Shown: positions 10,859 through 21,437, counted from the first letter of the stretch. The stretch is DNA of 64,000 nucleotides from Pseudomonas pseudonitroreducens (GCF_021603645.1 NZ_BQHJ01000007.1:372001-436000), one strand, 5' to 3'. Program-made: numbers and translations. Notes: generated by a model from the sequence alone, not told the origin.

Positions 10859-11833
10859 ATGAGCCAGAAACACGATTTCATCCAGTCGGCACAACGTACC
10901 ATCCGCCTCGAGCGTGACTCGGTCGACGCTTTGCTGCCGCGCATTGGCGACGATTTCTCCCTGGCCTGCGAGCTGCTGCTGAACTGCAGGGGCCGCGTCG
11001 TCGTGGTCGGCATGGGCAAGTCCGGGCACATCGCCCGCAAGATCGCTGCCACCCTGGCCAGCACCGGTACGCCGTCCTTTTTCGTGCACCCGGCCGAGGC
11101 CAGCCACGGCGATATGGGCATGATCACCAAGGACGACGTCGTCCTGGCCCTGTCCAACTCCGGCTCCACCGCTGAAATCGTCACCCTGCTGCCACTGATC
11201 AAGCGCCTGGGCATCACCCTGGTCAGCATGACCGGCAATGCCGAGTCGCCGCTGGCCAAGGCCGCCGCGGTCAACCTGGATGCCAGCGTCGAGCACGAAG
11301 CCTGCTCGCTGAACCTGGCCCCCACCTCCTCCACCACGGTTTCCCTGGTGATCGGCGACGCACTTGCCATCGCCCTGCTGGAAGCCCGCGGCTTCACCGC
11401 GGAGGACTTCGCTTTCTCGCATCCGGGCGGCGCACTGGGCCGTCGATTGTTGCTGAAAGTGGAAAACATCATGCACGTGGGTGAAGCATTGCCGCAGGTT
11501 TCCCCCGGCACTTCGCTCAGCGGCGCCCTGCTGGAAATGACCCGCAAGGGCCTGGGCATGACCGTCATCCTCGGCGAAGACGGCAAGCTCGCCGGCGTGT
11601 TCACCGACGGCGACCTGCGCCGCACCCTGGACAAGGGCCTGGACGTGCGCCAGGTGACCATCGACCAGGTGATGACCGTGCACGGCAAGACCGCCCGCCC
11701 GGACATGCTCGCCGCCGAAGCCCTGAAGATCATGGACGACCACAAGATCAACGTTCTGGTGGTGGTCGACGACAAGGATCATCCGGTCGGCGTACTGCAC
11801 GTCCACGACCTGACCCGCGCAGGAGTCATCTGA
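10859..11833 (+). CDS. kdsD: Arabinose-5-phosphate isomerase KdsD
   Basis: The 324-residue enzyme interconverts ribulose-5-phosphate and arabinose-5-phosphate, the first step to Kdo for lipopolysaccharide. An N-terminal SIS domain shows GMGKSGHIARKIAATLAST, HGDMGMI and LSNSGSTAEIV, and two C-terminal CBS domains follow (VENIMHVGEALPQV; DQVMTVHGKTAR). The start at MSQKHDF lacks a clear ribosome site; an ATG 72 bases upstream would add residues not seen in the family. TATAAT occurs at 10820-10825 without a good -35. The stop is immediately followed by kdsC. Confidence 0.93.
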   Translation: MSQKHDFIQSAQRTIRLERDSVDALLPRIGDDFSLACELLLNCRGRVVVVGMGKSGHIARKIAATLASTGTPSFFVHPAEASHGDMGMITKDDVVLALSNSGSTAEIVTLLPLIKRLGITLVSMTGNAESPLAKAAAVNLDASVEHEACSLNLAPTSSTTVSLVIGDALAIALLEARGFTAEDFAFSHPGGALGRRLLLKVENIMHVGEALPQVSPGTSLSGALLEMTRKGLGMTVILGEDGKLAGVFTDGDLRRTLDKGLDVRQVTIDQVMTVHGKTARPDMLAAEALKIMDDHKINVLVVVDDKDHPVGVLHVHDLTRAGVI

Positions 11834-12358
11834 ATGACTGCCGACCTGCTGCAACGCGCGAAAGCGGTCCGCCTGGCGGTGTTCGACGTCGATGGCGTGC
11901 TCACCGACGGCAAACTCTACTTCCTGCCCGACGGTGGCGAGTTCAAGACCTTCAATACCCTGGACGGCCAGGGCATCAAGATGCTGATGAATTCCGGCGT
12001 GCGCACGGCAATCATTACCGGCCGCTCGAGCCCGGTGGTCGAGCGCCGAGCGAAGAACCTGGGTATCAATCATCTGTTCCAGGGCCGCGAAGACAAGCTG
12101 GTCGCCCTCGACGAGTTGCTCGCCGAACTGGGTCTAGGCTATGAAGAAGTCGCGTATCTGGGCGACGATCTGCCCGATCTGCCGGCCATCCGCCGCGCCG
12201 GTCTGGGCATGGCAGTCGCCAGCGGCGACGCCTTCGTGCGCCAGCATGCCGACGGCGTAACCCAGGCCCGTGGCGGTGAAGGCGCCGCCCGCGAGTTCTG
12301 CGAACTGATCCTGCGCGCCCAGGGCAACCTCGAAGCTGCCCAGAACGCGTACCTCTAG
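11834..12358 (+). CDS. kdsC: KDO-8-phosphate phosphatase KdsC
   Basis: The 174-residue HAD-family phosphatase releases Kdo from Kdo-8-phosphate. The nucleophile loop is FDVDGVLTDG (Asp18, Asp20), followed by AIITGRSS and YLGDDLPDLPAIRRAGLG. It starts on the base after the kdsD stop codon, so both Kdo enzymes are produced together ahead of the lpt genes. Confidence 0.95.
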   Translation: MTADLLQRAKAVRLAVFDVDGVLTDGKLYFLPDGGEFKTFNTLDGQGIKMLMNSGVRTAIITGRSSPVVERRAKNLGINHLFQGREDKLVALDELLAELGLGYEEVAYLGDDLPDLPAIRRAGLGMAVASGDAFVRQHADGVTQARGGEGAAREFCELILRAQGNLEAAQNAYL

Positions 12359-12366
12359 AGCCGAAC

Positions 12367-12939
12367 ATGCCCAAGACACTCCAACAGAAGCTGTTGCTCG
12401 CCCTGATCGCCATCCTGCTGATCGCCCTCGGCTATTACTGGAACGTGCGCCTGGACTTCAACGAGCGGCAACTCAAGTCGCAGACCAGCGACGCTGTCGA
12501 CTTCTACGTGGTGAATGCCAAGAGCATTCAATACCGCGTCGACGGTTCCCTCGCCTACGAGATGACCGCCGACAAACTCGAACACCTGAAAGCAACCGAC
12601 GTGACTCTGGTCACCACGCCCGACCTCTTCTTCCACCGGGAGAACGAGCCTCAGCCGTGGCATGTCCAGAGCGTTCGCGCCGAAGTGGCCCCCGAAGGCA
12701 AGCAGGTCGAGCTGATCGACGACGTGCGCGTTTCGCGCACTGACGCGCAGCAACGCACGCTCCTGCTCAACACCTCGCGCATGACGGTGTTCCCAGACAA
12801 GGACTATGCGCAGACTGACCAGCCCGTGAAGATCACCGAACCCAACGGTGTGACCACGGCAGTTGGCATGAAAGCGTATCTGAAAGACAGCCGGATGCTC
12901 CTGCTGTCCAACGTAAGAGGTCAGCATGAGGCTCGTTAA
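12367..12939 (+). CDS. lptC: LPS export protein LptC
   Basis: The 190-residue bitopic protein has an N-terminal transmembrane helix (about 9-26) followed by the periplasmic LptC/OstA-like beta-jellyroll. It links LptBFG in the inner membrane to the LptA bridge. The helix segment LLLALIAILLIALGYYW and the following DAVDFYVVNAKSIQY are typical. It overlaps lptA by 14 bases. Confidence 0.9.
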   Translation: MPKTLQQKLLLALIAILLIALGYYWNVRLDFNERQLKSQTSDAVDFYVVNAKSIQYRVDGSLAYEMTADKLEHLKATDVTLVTTPDLFFHRENEPQPWHVQSVRAEVAPEGKQVELIDDVRVSRTDAQQRTLLLNTSRMTVFPDKDYAQTDQPVKITEPNGVTTAVGMKAYLKDSRMLLLSNVRGQHEAR

Positions 12940-13462
12940 CACCCTCCCCCTTCTCTTCAGCCTCGCCGCCGCCATCGGCAGCTCTGCCGCCTGGGCTCTT
13001 CCCACCGACCGGGAACAGCCGATCCGCGTTCAGGCCGACAGCGCCGAACTGGATGACAAGCAGGGCGTGGCCGTGTATCGCGGCGACGTGGTGGTAACCC
13101 AGGGCAGCATGAAGCTGACTGGCAATACCGTTACGCTCAAGCAGAACAAGGACGGCGAAATCGAAGTCGTCACCTCGGTCGGCAAGCCCGCCTACTTCGA
13201 GCAGAAGCCGGCGCCGGACAAGCAGATCACCCAGGCCTACGGCCTGACGATCCAGTACTTCGTCTCGCAGAACCGGGTCGTGCTGATCGACCAGGCCAAG
13301 GTCATCCAGGAAGGCAACACCTTCGAAGGCGAGAAGATCGTCTATGACACCCAGCGCCAGATCGTCAACGCAGGCCGCGCCACCGGCTCCCAGGTGACCA
13401 CACCGCGCCCGCGTATCGACATGGTCATCCAGCCCAAGAAAAAGCAGGATCAAGCGCAGTAA
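12926..13462 (+). CDS. lptA: Periplasmic LPS-bridge protein LptA (LptH of Pseudomonas)
   Basis: The 178-residue protein has a cleavable signal peptide (about 1-24, ending AAWA) and an OstA domain: [41 protein letters not shown]. It forms the periplasmic bridge that carries LPS to the outer-membrane LptDE complex. The last residues are lysine/glutamine rich ([10 protein letters not shown]). Its stop overlaps the lptB start by one base. Confidence 0.93.
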   Translation: MRLVNTLPLLFSLAAAIGSSAAWALPTDREQPIRVQADSAELDDKQGVAVYRGDVVVTQGSMKLTGNTVTLKQNKDGEIEVVTSVGKPAYFEQKPAPDKQITQAYGLTIQYFVSQNRVVLIDQAKVIQEGNTFEGEKIVYDTQRQIVNAGRATGSQVTTPRPRIDMVIQPKKKQDQAQ

Positions 13463-14187
13463 TGGCTACGCTAACCGCCCAGCACCTCGCCAAGAGCTAC
13501 AAGAGCCGGCAAGTCGTCCGCGATGTCAGCATGAGCATCGAAAGCGGGCAGATCGTCGGCCTGCTCGGCCCCAACGGAGCGGGCAAGACCACCTGCTTCT
13601 ACATGATCGTCGGCCTGGTCCGCGCCGATCAGGGTGTCGTGCGCATCGACGAGCAGGACGTCACTCACCTGCCCATGCACGGCCGTGCGCGCGCCGGCAT
13701 CGGCTACCTGCCGCAGGAAGCCTCGATCTTCCGCAAGCTGTCAGTGGCGGACAACATCGGTGCGATCCTCGAAACCCGCGCCGACCTCGACCGCGCCGGC
13801 CGCCAGGAAGCCCTGGAAGGCCTGCTTGAGGAGTTCCATATCCACCACATCCGCGACAACCTCGGCATGAGTCTGTCCGGCGGTGAGCGCCGCCGCGTGG
13901 AAATCGCCCGCGCACTGGCCAGTTCGCCGAAATTCATCCTGCTGGACGAACCCTTCGCCGGCGTCGACCCGATCTCCGTGGGCGACATCAAGCAGATCAT
14001 CCATCACCTCAAGGCCAAGGGCATCGGCGTACTGATCACCGACCACAACGTCCGCGAGACCCTGGACATCTGCGAAACGGCATACATCGTCAACGACGGT
14101 CAGCTGATCGCCGAAGGCAGCGCCGAGAGCATCCTCGCCAACGATCTGGTGAAGGAAGTCTACCTGGGCCACGAGTTCCGACTCTAA
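13462..14187 (+). CDS. lptB: LPS export ABC ATPase LptB
   Basis: The 241-residue ATPase drives LPS extraction by LptFG (not in the window). Walker A is GPNGAGKTT (36-44), the signature is [15 protein letters not shown] and Walker B is [13 protein letters not shown], with the Q-loop at YLPQEASIF and the switch at [14 protein letters not shown]. It is followed by rpoN after 254 bases. Confidence 0.97.
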   Translation: MATLTAQHLAKSYKSRQVVRDVSMSIESGQIVGLLGPNGAGKTTCFYMIVGLVRADQGVVRIDEQDVTHLPMHGRARAGIGYLPQEASIFRKLSVADNIGAILETRADLDRAGRQEALEGLLEEFHIHHIRDNLGMSLSGGERRRVEIARALASSPKFILLDEPFAGVDPISVGDIKQIIHHLKAKGIGVLITDHNVRETLDICETAYIVNDGQLIAEGSAESILANDLVKEVYLGHEFRL

Positions 14188-14353
14188 AGCCCTTCGCCGC
14201 GACCAACCGGGGCGCGGCAGCCCCATATTCTCCCTGCGCGTGGTGCGGCTCGACGGCCGTTCCGCGCCGTATCCGGCTGCCCGGACCAGCCCGGCGCAAC
14301 CGGGTTGTAACGAAAGGTCGACAGGCCCTAGGCAAAGCGTCCAAACTCAGGCA

Positions 14354-14359
14354 TATAAT
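14354..14359 (+). promoter_or_regulatory. Possible -10 element upstream of rpoN
   Basis: TATAAT lies 82 bases before the rpoN ATG within the 254-base lptB-rpoN gap. No good -35 hexamer is present at normal spacing. The rest of the gap shows no open frame with family resemblance. Confidence 0.3.
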
Positions 14360-14441
14360 TTGCTTCCTCGCGGCACCCCGGTGTCCGTAGTCGTGGATAT
14401 GGCGCGCTTTGCGCCAGCGAACAAGGTGCCTAGTTCCAGCC

Positions 14442-15944
14442 ATGAAACCATCGCTAGTCCTCAAGATGGGCCAGCAGCTGACGATGACTCCGCAGCTGCA
14501 ACAGGCCATCCGACTGCTCCAGCTCTCCACGCTGGACCTCCAACAGGAAATCCAGGAAGCCCTGGAGTCCAACCCGATGCTGGAGCGCCAGGAAGAAGGC
14601 GAGGACTACGATAACAGCGACCCCATGGCGGACGGCGCCGAGTCGGGAGCCAACGGCGCCAGCAGCAACTCTCAGGACAATTTCCAGGAAAGCACCACGC
14701 CCAACGTCGACAGCCTCGACGAGGACCAGTGGGCCGAACGTATTCCCAATGAACTGCCGGTCGACACCGCCTGGGAAGACATCTACCAGACCAGCGCCAG
14801 CAGCCTGCCCAGCAACGATGACGACGAGTGGGACTTCACCTCTCGCACCTCCGCTGGCGAGAGCCTGCAGAGCCACCTGCTGTGGCAGCTCAACCTGGCC
14901 CCCATGTCCGATACCGACCGCCTGATCGCCCTGAGCATCATCGACGGCATCAACGACGACGGTTACCTCGAAGAATCCCTAGACGACATCCTCGCCTCCA
15001 TCGACCCCGAACTGGGTCTGGAGATGGATGAAGTGGAAGTCGTACTGCGCCGTGTGCAGCAGCTCGAACCCGCCGGTGTCGGCGCGCGCAACCTGCGCGA
15101 ATGCCTGCTGCTGCAACTGCGCCAGATGCCCACCAAGACCTACCTGCTCAGCGAAGCCATCCGCCTGGTCAGTGACCACCTGGACCTGCTCGGCAGCCGC
15201 GATTACAGCCAACTGATGCGCCGCATGAAGCTCAAGGAAGACGAGCTGCGCGAAACCATCGAGCTGATCCAGTCGCTGCACCCGCGCCCGGGCTCGCAGA
15301 TCGAATCCGGCGAAGCGGAGTACGTGGTCCCGGATGTCATCGTGCGCAAACACAATGACCGCTGGCTGGTCGAACTGAACCAGGAAGCGGTCCCCCGCCT
15401 GCGCGTCAACTCGCAGTACGCAGGCCTGGTGCGCCGCGCCGACTCCAGCGCCGACAACACCTTCATGCGCAACCAGCTGCAGGAAGCACGCTGGTTCATC
15501 AAGAGCCTGCAGAGCCGCAACGAGACGCTGATGAAGGTCTCGACGCAGATCGTCGAGCACCAGCGCGGCTTCCTCGAATACGGCGAGGAAGCGATGAAAC
15601 CACTGGTCCTGCACGACATCGCGGAAGCCGTGGGCATGCACGAATCGACCATCTCTCGCGTCACCACGCAGAAATTCATGCACACGCCGCGCGGCATCTT
15701 CGAGCTGAAATATTTCTTCTCAAGTCACGTCAGCACCTCCGAAGGCGGCGAATGCTCGTCCACCGCGATCCGCGCCATCATCAAGAAACTGGTCGCGGCG
15801 GAAAGTCCGAAAAAGCCATTGAGTGACAGCAAGATCGCTGGTTTACTGGAGGCACAGGGCATTCAAGTGGCACGTCGTACCGTCGCCAAGTACCGGGAGT
15901 CCCTAGGGATCTCTCCCTCGAGTGAGCGCAAGCGGCTGGTGTGA
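14442..15944 (+). CDS. rpoN: RNA polymerase sigma-54 factor RpoN
   Basis: The 500-residue sigma-54 has the glutamine-rich activator-binding region I ([20 protein letters not shown]), an acidic region II (about 50-125), the core-binding and HTH parts, and the RpoN box [10 protein letters not shown] at 477-486 that reads the -24 element. It directs nitrogen, flagellar, pilus and many other genes under bacterial enhancer-binding proteins. It heads the classical rpoN-hpf-ptsN-rapZ-ptsO cluster. The start at [10 protein letters not shown] is the family start; an upstream in-frame extension to 14409 is not. Confidence 0.97.
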   Translation: MKPSLVLKMGQQLTMTPQLQQAIRLLQLSTLDLQQEIQEALESNPMLERQEEGEDYDNSDPMADGAESGANGASSNSQDNFQESTTPNVDSLDEDQWAERIPNELPVDTAWEDIYQTSASSLPSNDDDEWDFTSRTSAGESLQSHLLWQLNLAPMSDTDRLIALSIIDGINDDGYLEESLDDILASIDPELGLEMDEVEVVLRRVQQLEPAGVGARNLRECLLLQLRQMPTKTYLLSEAIRLVSDHLDLLGSRDYSQLMRRMKLKEDELRETIELIQSLHPRPGSQIESGEAEYVVPDVIVRKHNDRWLVELNQEAVPRLRVNSQYAGLVRRADSSADNTFMRNQLQEARWFIKSLQSRNETLMKVSTQIVEHQRGFLEYGEEAMKPLVLHDIAEAVGMHESTISRVTTQKFMHTPRGIFELKYFFSSHVSTSEGGECSSTAIRAIIKKLVAAESPKKPLSDSKIAGLLEAQGIQVARRTVAKYRESLGISPSSERKRLV

Positions 15945-16022
15945 CGTTGATCCACGCCAAGGTGTTCCGGCGGCAGGCCTCATAACCTGCCACTTACACA
16001 CGGGCAACAAGGAGAAAGCGGT

Positions 16023-16331
16023 ATGCAAGTCAACATCAGTGGACATCAACTGGATGTGACCGACGCCCTGCGCGACTATGTCGGCGAGAAACTTGGCCGA
16101 CTGGAGCGCCACTTCGACAAGATCACCAATGTTCAGGTCATCATGGAGGTCGAGAAGCTGAAGCAGAAAATTGAAGCCACCCTCCACATCGCCGGTGGCG
16201 AAGTGGTGGCCTGCGCCGAACATGAAGACATGTACGCGGCCATCGACCTGCTCACCGACAAGCTCGACCGCCAACTGATCAAGCACAAGGAAAAATACCT
16301 CGAACGCCAGCAAGGTGTTGGTGTTCGTTAA
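16023..16331 (+). CDS. hpf: Ribosome hibernation promoting factor, short form
   Basis: The 102-residue protein starts MQVNISGHQLDVTDALRDYV and has the beta-alpha HPF/YfiA fold (KLGRLERHFDKITNVQVIME). HPF binds the 30S decoding centre and promotes 100S dimers in stationary phase. Without the C-terminal tail of long HPF it is the short gammaproteobacterial type, which usually acts with RMF. A clear AAGGAG lies upstream. Confidence 0.94.
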   Translation: MQVNISGHQLDVTDALRDYVGEKLGRLERHFDKITNVQVIMEVEKLKQKIEATLHIAGGEVVACAEHEDMYAAIDLLTDKLDRQLIKHKEKYLERQQGVGVR

Positions 16332-16340
16332 CCCCTCTCT

Positions 16341-16808
16341 ATGATCCGACTTGAGCAAATCCTGACCCCCGGCCGTTCCCTCGTGAACGTGCCGGGCGGC
16401 AGCAAGAAACGTGTCCTCGAACAAATCGCCAACCTGGTGGCTCGCGAGCTGCAGGGTTTCGATTCCCAAGACATCTTCGACAGCCTGGTGGCCCGGGAAC
16501 GCCTGGGCTCCACCGGCTTCGGCAATGGCATCGCCATTCCGCATTGCCGCCTCCCCGGCTGCCAGTCGCCCATCAGTGCCATCCTGCACCTTGACCACCC
16601 GGTAGATTTTGACGCCCTCGACGGCGCGCCGGTTGACCTGGTGTTCGTGCTGCTGGTGCCTGAAGCAGCCACCGAGGAGCACCTGGAACTGCTTCGGCAG
16701 ATCGCTTCCATGCTCGACCGCTCCGACGTCCGCGACCGCCTGCGTCACGCCGCCAACGGCGAGGACCTGTACCGGATCGTCGTGGATTTCCAGAACAACG
16801 GGCACTGA
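16341..16808 (+). CDS. ptsN: Nitrogen-PTS enzyme IIA (PtsN)
   Basis: The 155-residue EIIA-Ntr domain has the phosphorylated histidine at His68 in [13 protein letters not shown]. It receives phosphate from NPr (encoded two genes downstream) and regulates potassium transport, carbon/nitrogen balance and sigma-54-dependent output rather than sugar import. It begins 9 bases after hpf and ends 2 bases before rapZ. Confidence 0.95.
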   Translation: MIRLEQILTPGRSLVNVPGGSKKRVLEQIANLVARELQGFDSQDIFDSLVARERLGSTGFGNGIAIPHCRLPGCQSPISAILHLDHPVDFDALDGAPVDLVFVLLVPEAATEEHLELLRQIASMLDRSDVRDRLRHAANGEDLYRIVVDFQNNGH

Positions 16809-16810
16809 GC

Positions 16811-17668
16811 ATGCGCCTGATCATCATCAGTGGGAGATCCGGCTCGGGCAAGAGCACCGCGCTCAACGTGCTCGAGGACAACGGCTTCTACTGCATCGAC
16901 AACCTGCCGGCCAGCCTCCTGCCGGACCTGGCCCAGCGCGCGCTGCTGCATACCGAGCTGCTGCACCCCCAGGTCGCCGTCTCCATCGATGCGCGCAACC
17001 TGCCCAGCCAGTTGCAACGCTTCCCCGAGCTGCTGCAGGAGGCGCGTGAAAAGCACATCCAGTGCGATGTGCTGTACCTCGATGCCGATGATGAAACCCT
17101 GCTCAAACGTTTCTCCGAGACCCGTCGACGTCACCCGCTGACCACCGACACCCGCTCCCTGGCCGAGGCCATCAGCGACGAGTCGAACCTGCTGGCACCG
17201 ATTGCCGATCTGGCGGACCTCAAGCTCAACACCACCAACCTGAACCTCTACCAGCTGCGCGACGTGCTCAAGCTGCGCCTGCTGAACAAGCCCGAACTGG
17301 GCACCGCCTTCCTGGTCGAATCCTTCGGCTTCAAGCGCGGCATGCCGGTGGACGCGGACCTGGTGTTCGACGTGCGCTGCCTGCCCAACCCGTACTGGAA
17401 GCCAGAGTTGCGCGACCACACCGGGTTGGAAACGGAAGTCCAGGAGTACCTGGCGGCGCAACCGGATGTCGAGGAGATGTACCAGGACATCCTCACCTAC
17501 CTGAACAAATGGTTGCCGCGCTTTGCCGCGAGCAACCGGGCCTATGTGACCATCGCCATCGGCTGCACTGGCGGCCAGCACCGCTCGACCTATATTGCCG
17601 AGCGCATTGGTCAGGCCCTCAAGGAAACCCTCACCAACGTACAGATTCGCCACCGCGACCTGAGCTAA
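16811..17668 (+). CDS. rapZ: RNase adapter protein RapZ
   Basis: The 285-residue protein has an N-terminal P-loop ([11 protein letters not shown]) and the C-terminal RapZ domain with [19 protein letters not shown] and [12 protein letters not shown]. In enterobacteria RapZ binds sRNA GlmZ and guides RNase E cleavage to control GlmS; in Pseudomonas the sRNA target is less clear. It lies between ptsN and ptsO. Confidence 0.94.
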   Translation: MRLIIISGRSGSGKSTALNVLEDNGFYCIDNLPASLLPDLAQRALLHTELLHPQVAVSIDARNLPSQLQRFPELLQEAREKHIQCDVLYLDADDETLLKRFSETRRRHPLTTDTRSLAEAISDESNLLAPIADLADLKLNTTNLNLYQLRDVLKLRLLNKPELGTAFLVESFGFKRGMPVDADLVFDVRCLPNPYWKPELRDHTGLETEVQEYLAAQPDVEEMYQDILTYLNKWLPRFAASNRAYVTIAIGCTGGQHRSTYIAERIGQALKETLTNVQIRHRDLS

Positions 17669-17702
17669 GCAGCGACAGACAACAAAAGGACAGCCCCTCG
17701 CG

Positions 17703-17975
17703 ATGCCCGCCCTCGAAGTCACCATCATCAACAAACTTGGCCTGCACGCACGTGCGGCTGCCAAATTCGTCGGCGTTGCAGGGCGATTCCCCTGCCAGGT
17801 TCGCGTAGGTCGCAACCCGGAGAGCACAGTGGACGGCAAGAGCATCATGGCGGTAATGATGCTCGCCGCCGGCAAGGGCACCAATCTGCACCTCGCTGCC
17901 GAAGGCGAGCAGGAAGACGAAGCGCTCAAGGCGCTGGTCGAGCTGATCAACAACTACTTCGACGAAGGCGAGTGA
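17703..17975 (+). CDS. ptsO: Nitrogen-PTS phosphocarrier NPr
   Basis: The 90-residue HPr-like protein has the active histidine at His15 in NKLGLHARAAAKF and the serine region GKSIMAVMML. It passes phosphate from EI-Ntr (PtsP, not in the window) to PtsN. It ends the rpoN cluster and is convergent with the ZIP transporter gene, with only 16 bases between stops. Confidence 0.95.
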   Translation: MPALEVTIINKLGLHARAAAKFVGVAGRFPCQVRVGRNPESTVDGKSIMAVMMLAAGKGTNLHLAAEGEQEDEALKALVELINNYFDEGE

Positions 17976-17991
17976 CGCGCCGGGCCTTCGA

Positions 17992-18891
17992 TCAGCCCAG
18001 CGACGTATCCAGCACCATCATCAGACAGAAGCCGATGATCAGCCCCTGTGTGGCCTGGGCCGCATGCCCGCGACGCTGGGACTCGGGAATGATCTCGCGC
18101 ACCACCACATAGAGCATCGCCCCCGCCGCCGCGGCCAGCCCCCAGGGCAGGAACATTCGCGAAATCCCGATCAGCCAGGCACAGAGCACGGCGAACAGCG
18201 GCTCGACCAGCCCGGAAGCAGCCCCCGCCAACGCCGCCTTGCCGCGAGACACACCCGCCCCCGCCAGTACCAGCGCAATGGCCAACCCCTCGGGTACGTC
18301 CTGCAGGGCTATGCCCAGCGCCAAGCCGCTGGCGCCCTGCACTTCCCCGCCAGCCGCGACGCCTACGGCCATGCCTTCGGGAATGTTGTGCAGGACAATG
18401 GCGGCGACGAACAGCAGGATGCGTGCGGGCACCTTGCCTTCGGCCGCCCCCTGAATGTTCGCTTGCGCGTCTTCGAGCACCCGACCGAACACCGCCAGGC
18501 CGAATGCGCCCAGCGCCAGGCCGAGGCTGACCAGCAGTGACGCCAACCAGGTCGGCCGGCCGGAAACTTCGGCGGCTTCCAGTGCAGGCAACAGCAGCGA
18601 GAAGGCCGTAGCGGCCAGCATCACCCCGGCGCCAAAGCCGAGCATCGCATCGGCGATACGCGCCGGCATGCTACGTACCAGCAGCACGGGAAGCGCGCCC
18701 AGAGCGGTGCCGAGCGCGCAGAGCATGCCGCCGTGCAGGGCCAGGTACATGGGTGCAGACAGCGACAGCCTTGCCAGCAGCATCAGATGCTGCGCCACCA
18801 GCACGCCGCCGCCCAGGACGATGCCCAGCCCCAGTAGCCAGCGCAGATTGCGCCCACCGCTTTCACGCAAGCTCTGGACGCTCAGGCGCAT
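17992..18891 (-). CDS. ZIP-family divalent metal transporter
   Basis: The 299-residue membrane protein has about eight hydrophobic helices and the ZIP signature: IVLHNIPEGMAVGVAAGGEV in the fourth core helix and ALQDVPEGLAIALVLAG in the fifth. These His/Asn/Glu residues bind zinc, iron or manganese in ZIP proteins. The start is taken at MRLSVQSLRES, 16 bases downstream of the sodA stop; a 51-codon upstream extension overlaps sodA. It probably ends the Fur-controlled fagA operon, so manganese or zinc supply at low iron is a reasonable inference. Confidence 0.88.
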   Translation of the reverse strand: MRLSVQSLRESGGRNLRWLLGLGIVLGGGVLVAQHLMLLARLSLSAPMYLALHGGMLCALGTALGALPVLLVRSMPARIADAMLGFGAGVMLAATAFSLLLPALEAAEVSGRPTWLASLLVSLGLALGAFGLAVFGRVLEDAQANIQGAAEGKVPARILLFVAAIVLHNIPEGMAVGVAAGGEVQGASGLALGIALQDVPEGLAIALVLAGAGVSRGKAALAGAASGLVEPLFAVLCAWLIGISRMFLPWGLAAAAGAMLYVVVREIIPESQRRGHAAQATQGLIIGFCLMMVLDTSLG

Positions 18892-18907
18892 CGCAGGTCC
18901 ACCGCTT

Positions 18908-19534
18908 TCATCCCTGCCCTCGTGCCTGCAACGCCTGCCGGTAGCGGCGCAGTACTTCCGGCCAGGCCACGACGTTGTAGAAAGCTGCAATGTATTCCGG
19001 CCGGCGATTCTGGTAGCGCAGGTAATACGCATGCTCCCAGACATCCAGGCCGAGGATCGGCAGGTTTCCCTGCATCAGCGGGCTGTCCTGGTTGCCGCTG
19101 CTTTCGACCACCAGCTTGCCCTGCGGATCGACGCACAGCCATGCCCAACCGCTGCCGAAGCGGGTCAGCGCAGCCTTGGTGAAGGCCTGGCAGAAAGCGT
19201 CGTAGCCGCCCAGCTCGGTGTCTATCGCCCGACGCAGCTCTTCCTGCGGCTGGCCGCCACCATCCGGCGCCATCACGGTCCAGAACAGCGAATGGTTGGC
19301 GTGGCCGCCGCCGTTGTTGATCACCGGGCCGCGCAGGGCATCGGGCAGGCGGTCGAGTTGCTGCAGCAGTTCCTCCACCGCAACCTCGGCGAACTCGGTG
19401 CCTTCCAGCGCCGCGTTGAGGTTGTTGATGTAGGTCTGGTGATGCTTGCTGTGATGGATCTCCATAGTCTGCGCATCGATGTGCGGCTCCAGGGCATCGT
19501 AGGCGTAGGTCAAGGCAGGCAGGACGTGGGGCAT
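18908..19534 (-). CDS. sodA: Manganese superoxide dismutase
   Basis: The 208-residue enzyme dismutates superoxide in the cytoplasm. Metal ligands are visible in [17 protein letters not shown] (His27), [10 protein letters not shown] and [20 protein letters not shown] (Asp and His). The NQDSP segment carrying Gln in the C-terminal half points to the Mn rather than Fe type. In P. aeruginosa the homologous gene (sodM/sodA) is the iron-starvation SOD, transcribed with fumC under Fur; the same operon is seen here. Confidence 0.94.
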   Translation of the reverse strand: MPHVLPALTYAYDALEPHIDAQTMEIHHSKHHQTYINNLNAALEGTEFAEVAVEELLQQLDRLPDALRGPVINNGGGHANHSLFWTVMAPDGGGQPQEELRRAIDTELGGYDAFCQAFTKAALTRFGSGWAWLCVDPQGKLVVESSGNQDSPLMQGNLPILGLDVWEHAYYLRYQNRRPEYIAAFYNVVAWPEVLRRYRQALQARGQG

Positions 19535-19566
19535 CTTCGAACCTTCTTCAGTGGTAGCGCATCGAC

Positions 19567-20016
19567 TCAGTGATAACGCATCGATTGAACGGCAGTGAAC
19601 AGCCCTGGGCGCAACTCGACCGCGCCTTGGCGACGCAGCAGGCGCTGGGTGCGCGGATAGGTACCGTGCTCACCGATGAAGTTGAGCAGTTCGACGTAGG
19701 TACGGCGGCTGTGCTGCACCGCCGCCGCGCGCAGATCCGAGCATTTGCGCAGGTCCTCGCCCAGCACCAGCAGGCGCTCGTGGCAGGCGCACAGGTACTC
19801 GGCGGTTTCCTCTGGTTGGCCCAGTTGCAGGTGCAGGTCGCCGAGGTTGTGGTGCGAGATGACGAAGGCCATCACCGCTTCCTCGGCGTCATGCCAGCGA
19901 TCCAGCAGCACCTGCGCCAGCGCCAGGGCGTGGAGGTAGTGCTCACGGGCATCGATCAACTCGTTGCGAATGAAGCAGCGGTTGCCCAGTTCGATGGTGC
20001 GTTGCCAATGGCGCAT
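19567..20016 (-). CDS. Conserved hypothetical protein of the fagA-fumC-sodA operon (orfX)
   Basis: The 149-residue protein has no signal peptide or membrane segment. It is helical, with a TPR-like pattern ([19 protein letters not shown], then [23 protein letters not shown]) and several His/Cys residues. The same small gene lies between fumC and sodA in P. aeruginosa, where its function is unknown. A GGAGG ribosome site supports the start. Confidence 0.85.
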   Translation of the reverse strand: MRHWQRTIELGNRCFIRNELIDAREHYLHALALAQVLLDRWHDAEEAVMAFVISHHNLGDLHLQLGQPEETAEYLCACHERLLVLGEDLRKCSDLRAAAVQHSRRTYVELLNFIGEHGTYPRTQRLLRRQGAVELRPGLFTAVQSMRYH

Positions 20017-20045
20017 GGCAGGTTCCTCCAGCGGGTGGGGCGGAC

Positions 20046-21437
20046 TCAGAGTCCGCCGGCGGTGAGCTTCTCGGGATCGAGCAGTTGCTCGAGGCGGGCA
20101 CGGTCCAGGTCAGTCCCTTTCAAATCAGAGCTTTCAAGCGCAACGTCGATGATCGGCCGGCCTTCGCGGTAGGCCTGCTTGGCGATCTCCGCGGCCTTCT
20201 GGTAGCCGATGATCGGGTTCAGTGCGGTGACCAGGATCGGGTTGCGCAACAGCGCCTCGCGCAGGCTCGCTTCGTTGACCTTGAAGCTGGCAATGGCCTT
20301 GTCGGCGAGCAGGCGGCTGACGTTGGCCAGCAGATGGATGCTGTGCAGCAGGTTGTCGGCGATCACCGGCAGCATCACGTTCAACTCGAAATTGCCGGAC
20401 TGGCCAGCGACGGCGATGGTGGTGTCGTTGCCCATGACCTGGGCGGCAACCATCGCGGTGGCTTCGGGAATGACCGGGTTGACCTTTCCCGGCATGATCG
20501 ACGAACCCGGCTGCAACGCTTCGAGCTCGATCTCGGCGAGGCCGGCGAGCGGGCCGGAGTTCATCCAGCGCAGGTCGTTGGCGATCTTCATCAACGCCAC
20601 GGCCAGGGCCTTGAGCTGGCCGGAGGTGGCCACCGCAATGTCCTGGGCGCCGATCAGCGCGAAGAAGTCATCGCCGGGACGGAACACCAGCCCGGTCAGG
20701 CCATTGAGTTCCTCGCAGAAGCGCGCGGAGAACTGTGGATGCGCATTCACTCCAGTGCCAACGGCGGTGCCACCCTGAGCAAGCTGCTGCAGCGCCGGCA
20801 GTTGTCCCTCGATGCCCTGCGAGGCCTGGCGTACCTGCTGCGCCCAGCCGCCAAGCACCTGACTCAGGCGCACCGGCATGGCGTCCATCAGGTGAGTGCG
20901 TCCGGTCTTCACATGCTGGTGCACGGCCCTGGCCTTCTTCTCCAGGGTTGCATGCAGGTGGTCCAGCGCCGGCAACAAGTGCTGGTGGATCTCCAGCGCC
21001 GCACTGATGTGGATGGTCGAGGGGATGATGTCGTTGCTGCTCTGCCCGCAGTTGACCTGGTCGTTGGCGTTGACCGGTTTGCCCAGGCGGCGGCTGGCAA
21101 GCGTCGCGACCACTTCGTTGGCGTTCATGTTCGAACTGGTGCCCGAGCCGGTCTGGAACACATCCACCGGAAAGTGCTGCTGCAGGTCGCCGGCCAGCAG
21201 TTCCTCGCAGGCGGCAACGATGGCGGCGCCGGTTTCCGCGTCCATCTGTTCTAGGCTGACATTGGCGCGTGCCGCGGCGGCCTTGGCCAGTAGCAGCGCG
21301 CGGATGAACGGACGCGGCATGCGCTGGCCGCTCACCGGGAAGTTGTTCACCGCCCGCTGCGTCTGGGCCCCGTAGAGCGCCGCAGCCGGCACCTCCAGTT
21401 CGCCCATGCTGTCGCGTTCGATACGGCTGTCAGTCAT
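20046..21437 (-). CDS. fumC: Class II fumarase
   Basis: The 463-residue iron-independent fumarase hydrates fumarate to malate. The signature GSSIMPGKVNPVIPE, plus GSGTSSNMNANEV and GRTHLMDAMPVRL, identifies the class II fumarase/aspartase superfamily; context makes fumarase the best choice. It replaces the Fe-S class I enzyme when iron is short. Its start overlaps the fagA stop by 8 bases. Confidence 0.94.
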   Translation of the reverse strand: MTDSRIERDSMGELEVPAAALYGAQTQRAVNNFPVSGQRMPRPFIRALLLAKAAAARANVSLEQMDAETGAAIVAACEELLAGDLQQHFPVDVFQTGSGTSSNMNANEVVATLASRRLGKPVNANDQVNCGQSSNDIIPSTIHISAALEIHQHLLPALDHLHATLEKKARAVHQHVKTGRTHLMDAMPVRLSQVLGGWAQQVRQASQGIEGQLPALQQLAQGGTAVGTGVNAHPQFSARFCEELNGLTGLVFRPGDDFFALIGAQDIAVATSGQLKALAVALMKIANDLRWMNSGPLAGLAEIELEALQPGSSIMPGKVNPVIPEATAMVAAQVMGNDTTIAVAGQSGNFELNVMLPVIADNLLHSIHLLANVSRLLADKAIASFKVNEASLREALLRNPILVTALNPIIGYQKAAEIAKQAYREGRPIIDVALESSDLKGTDLDRARLEQLLDPEKLTAGGL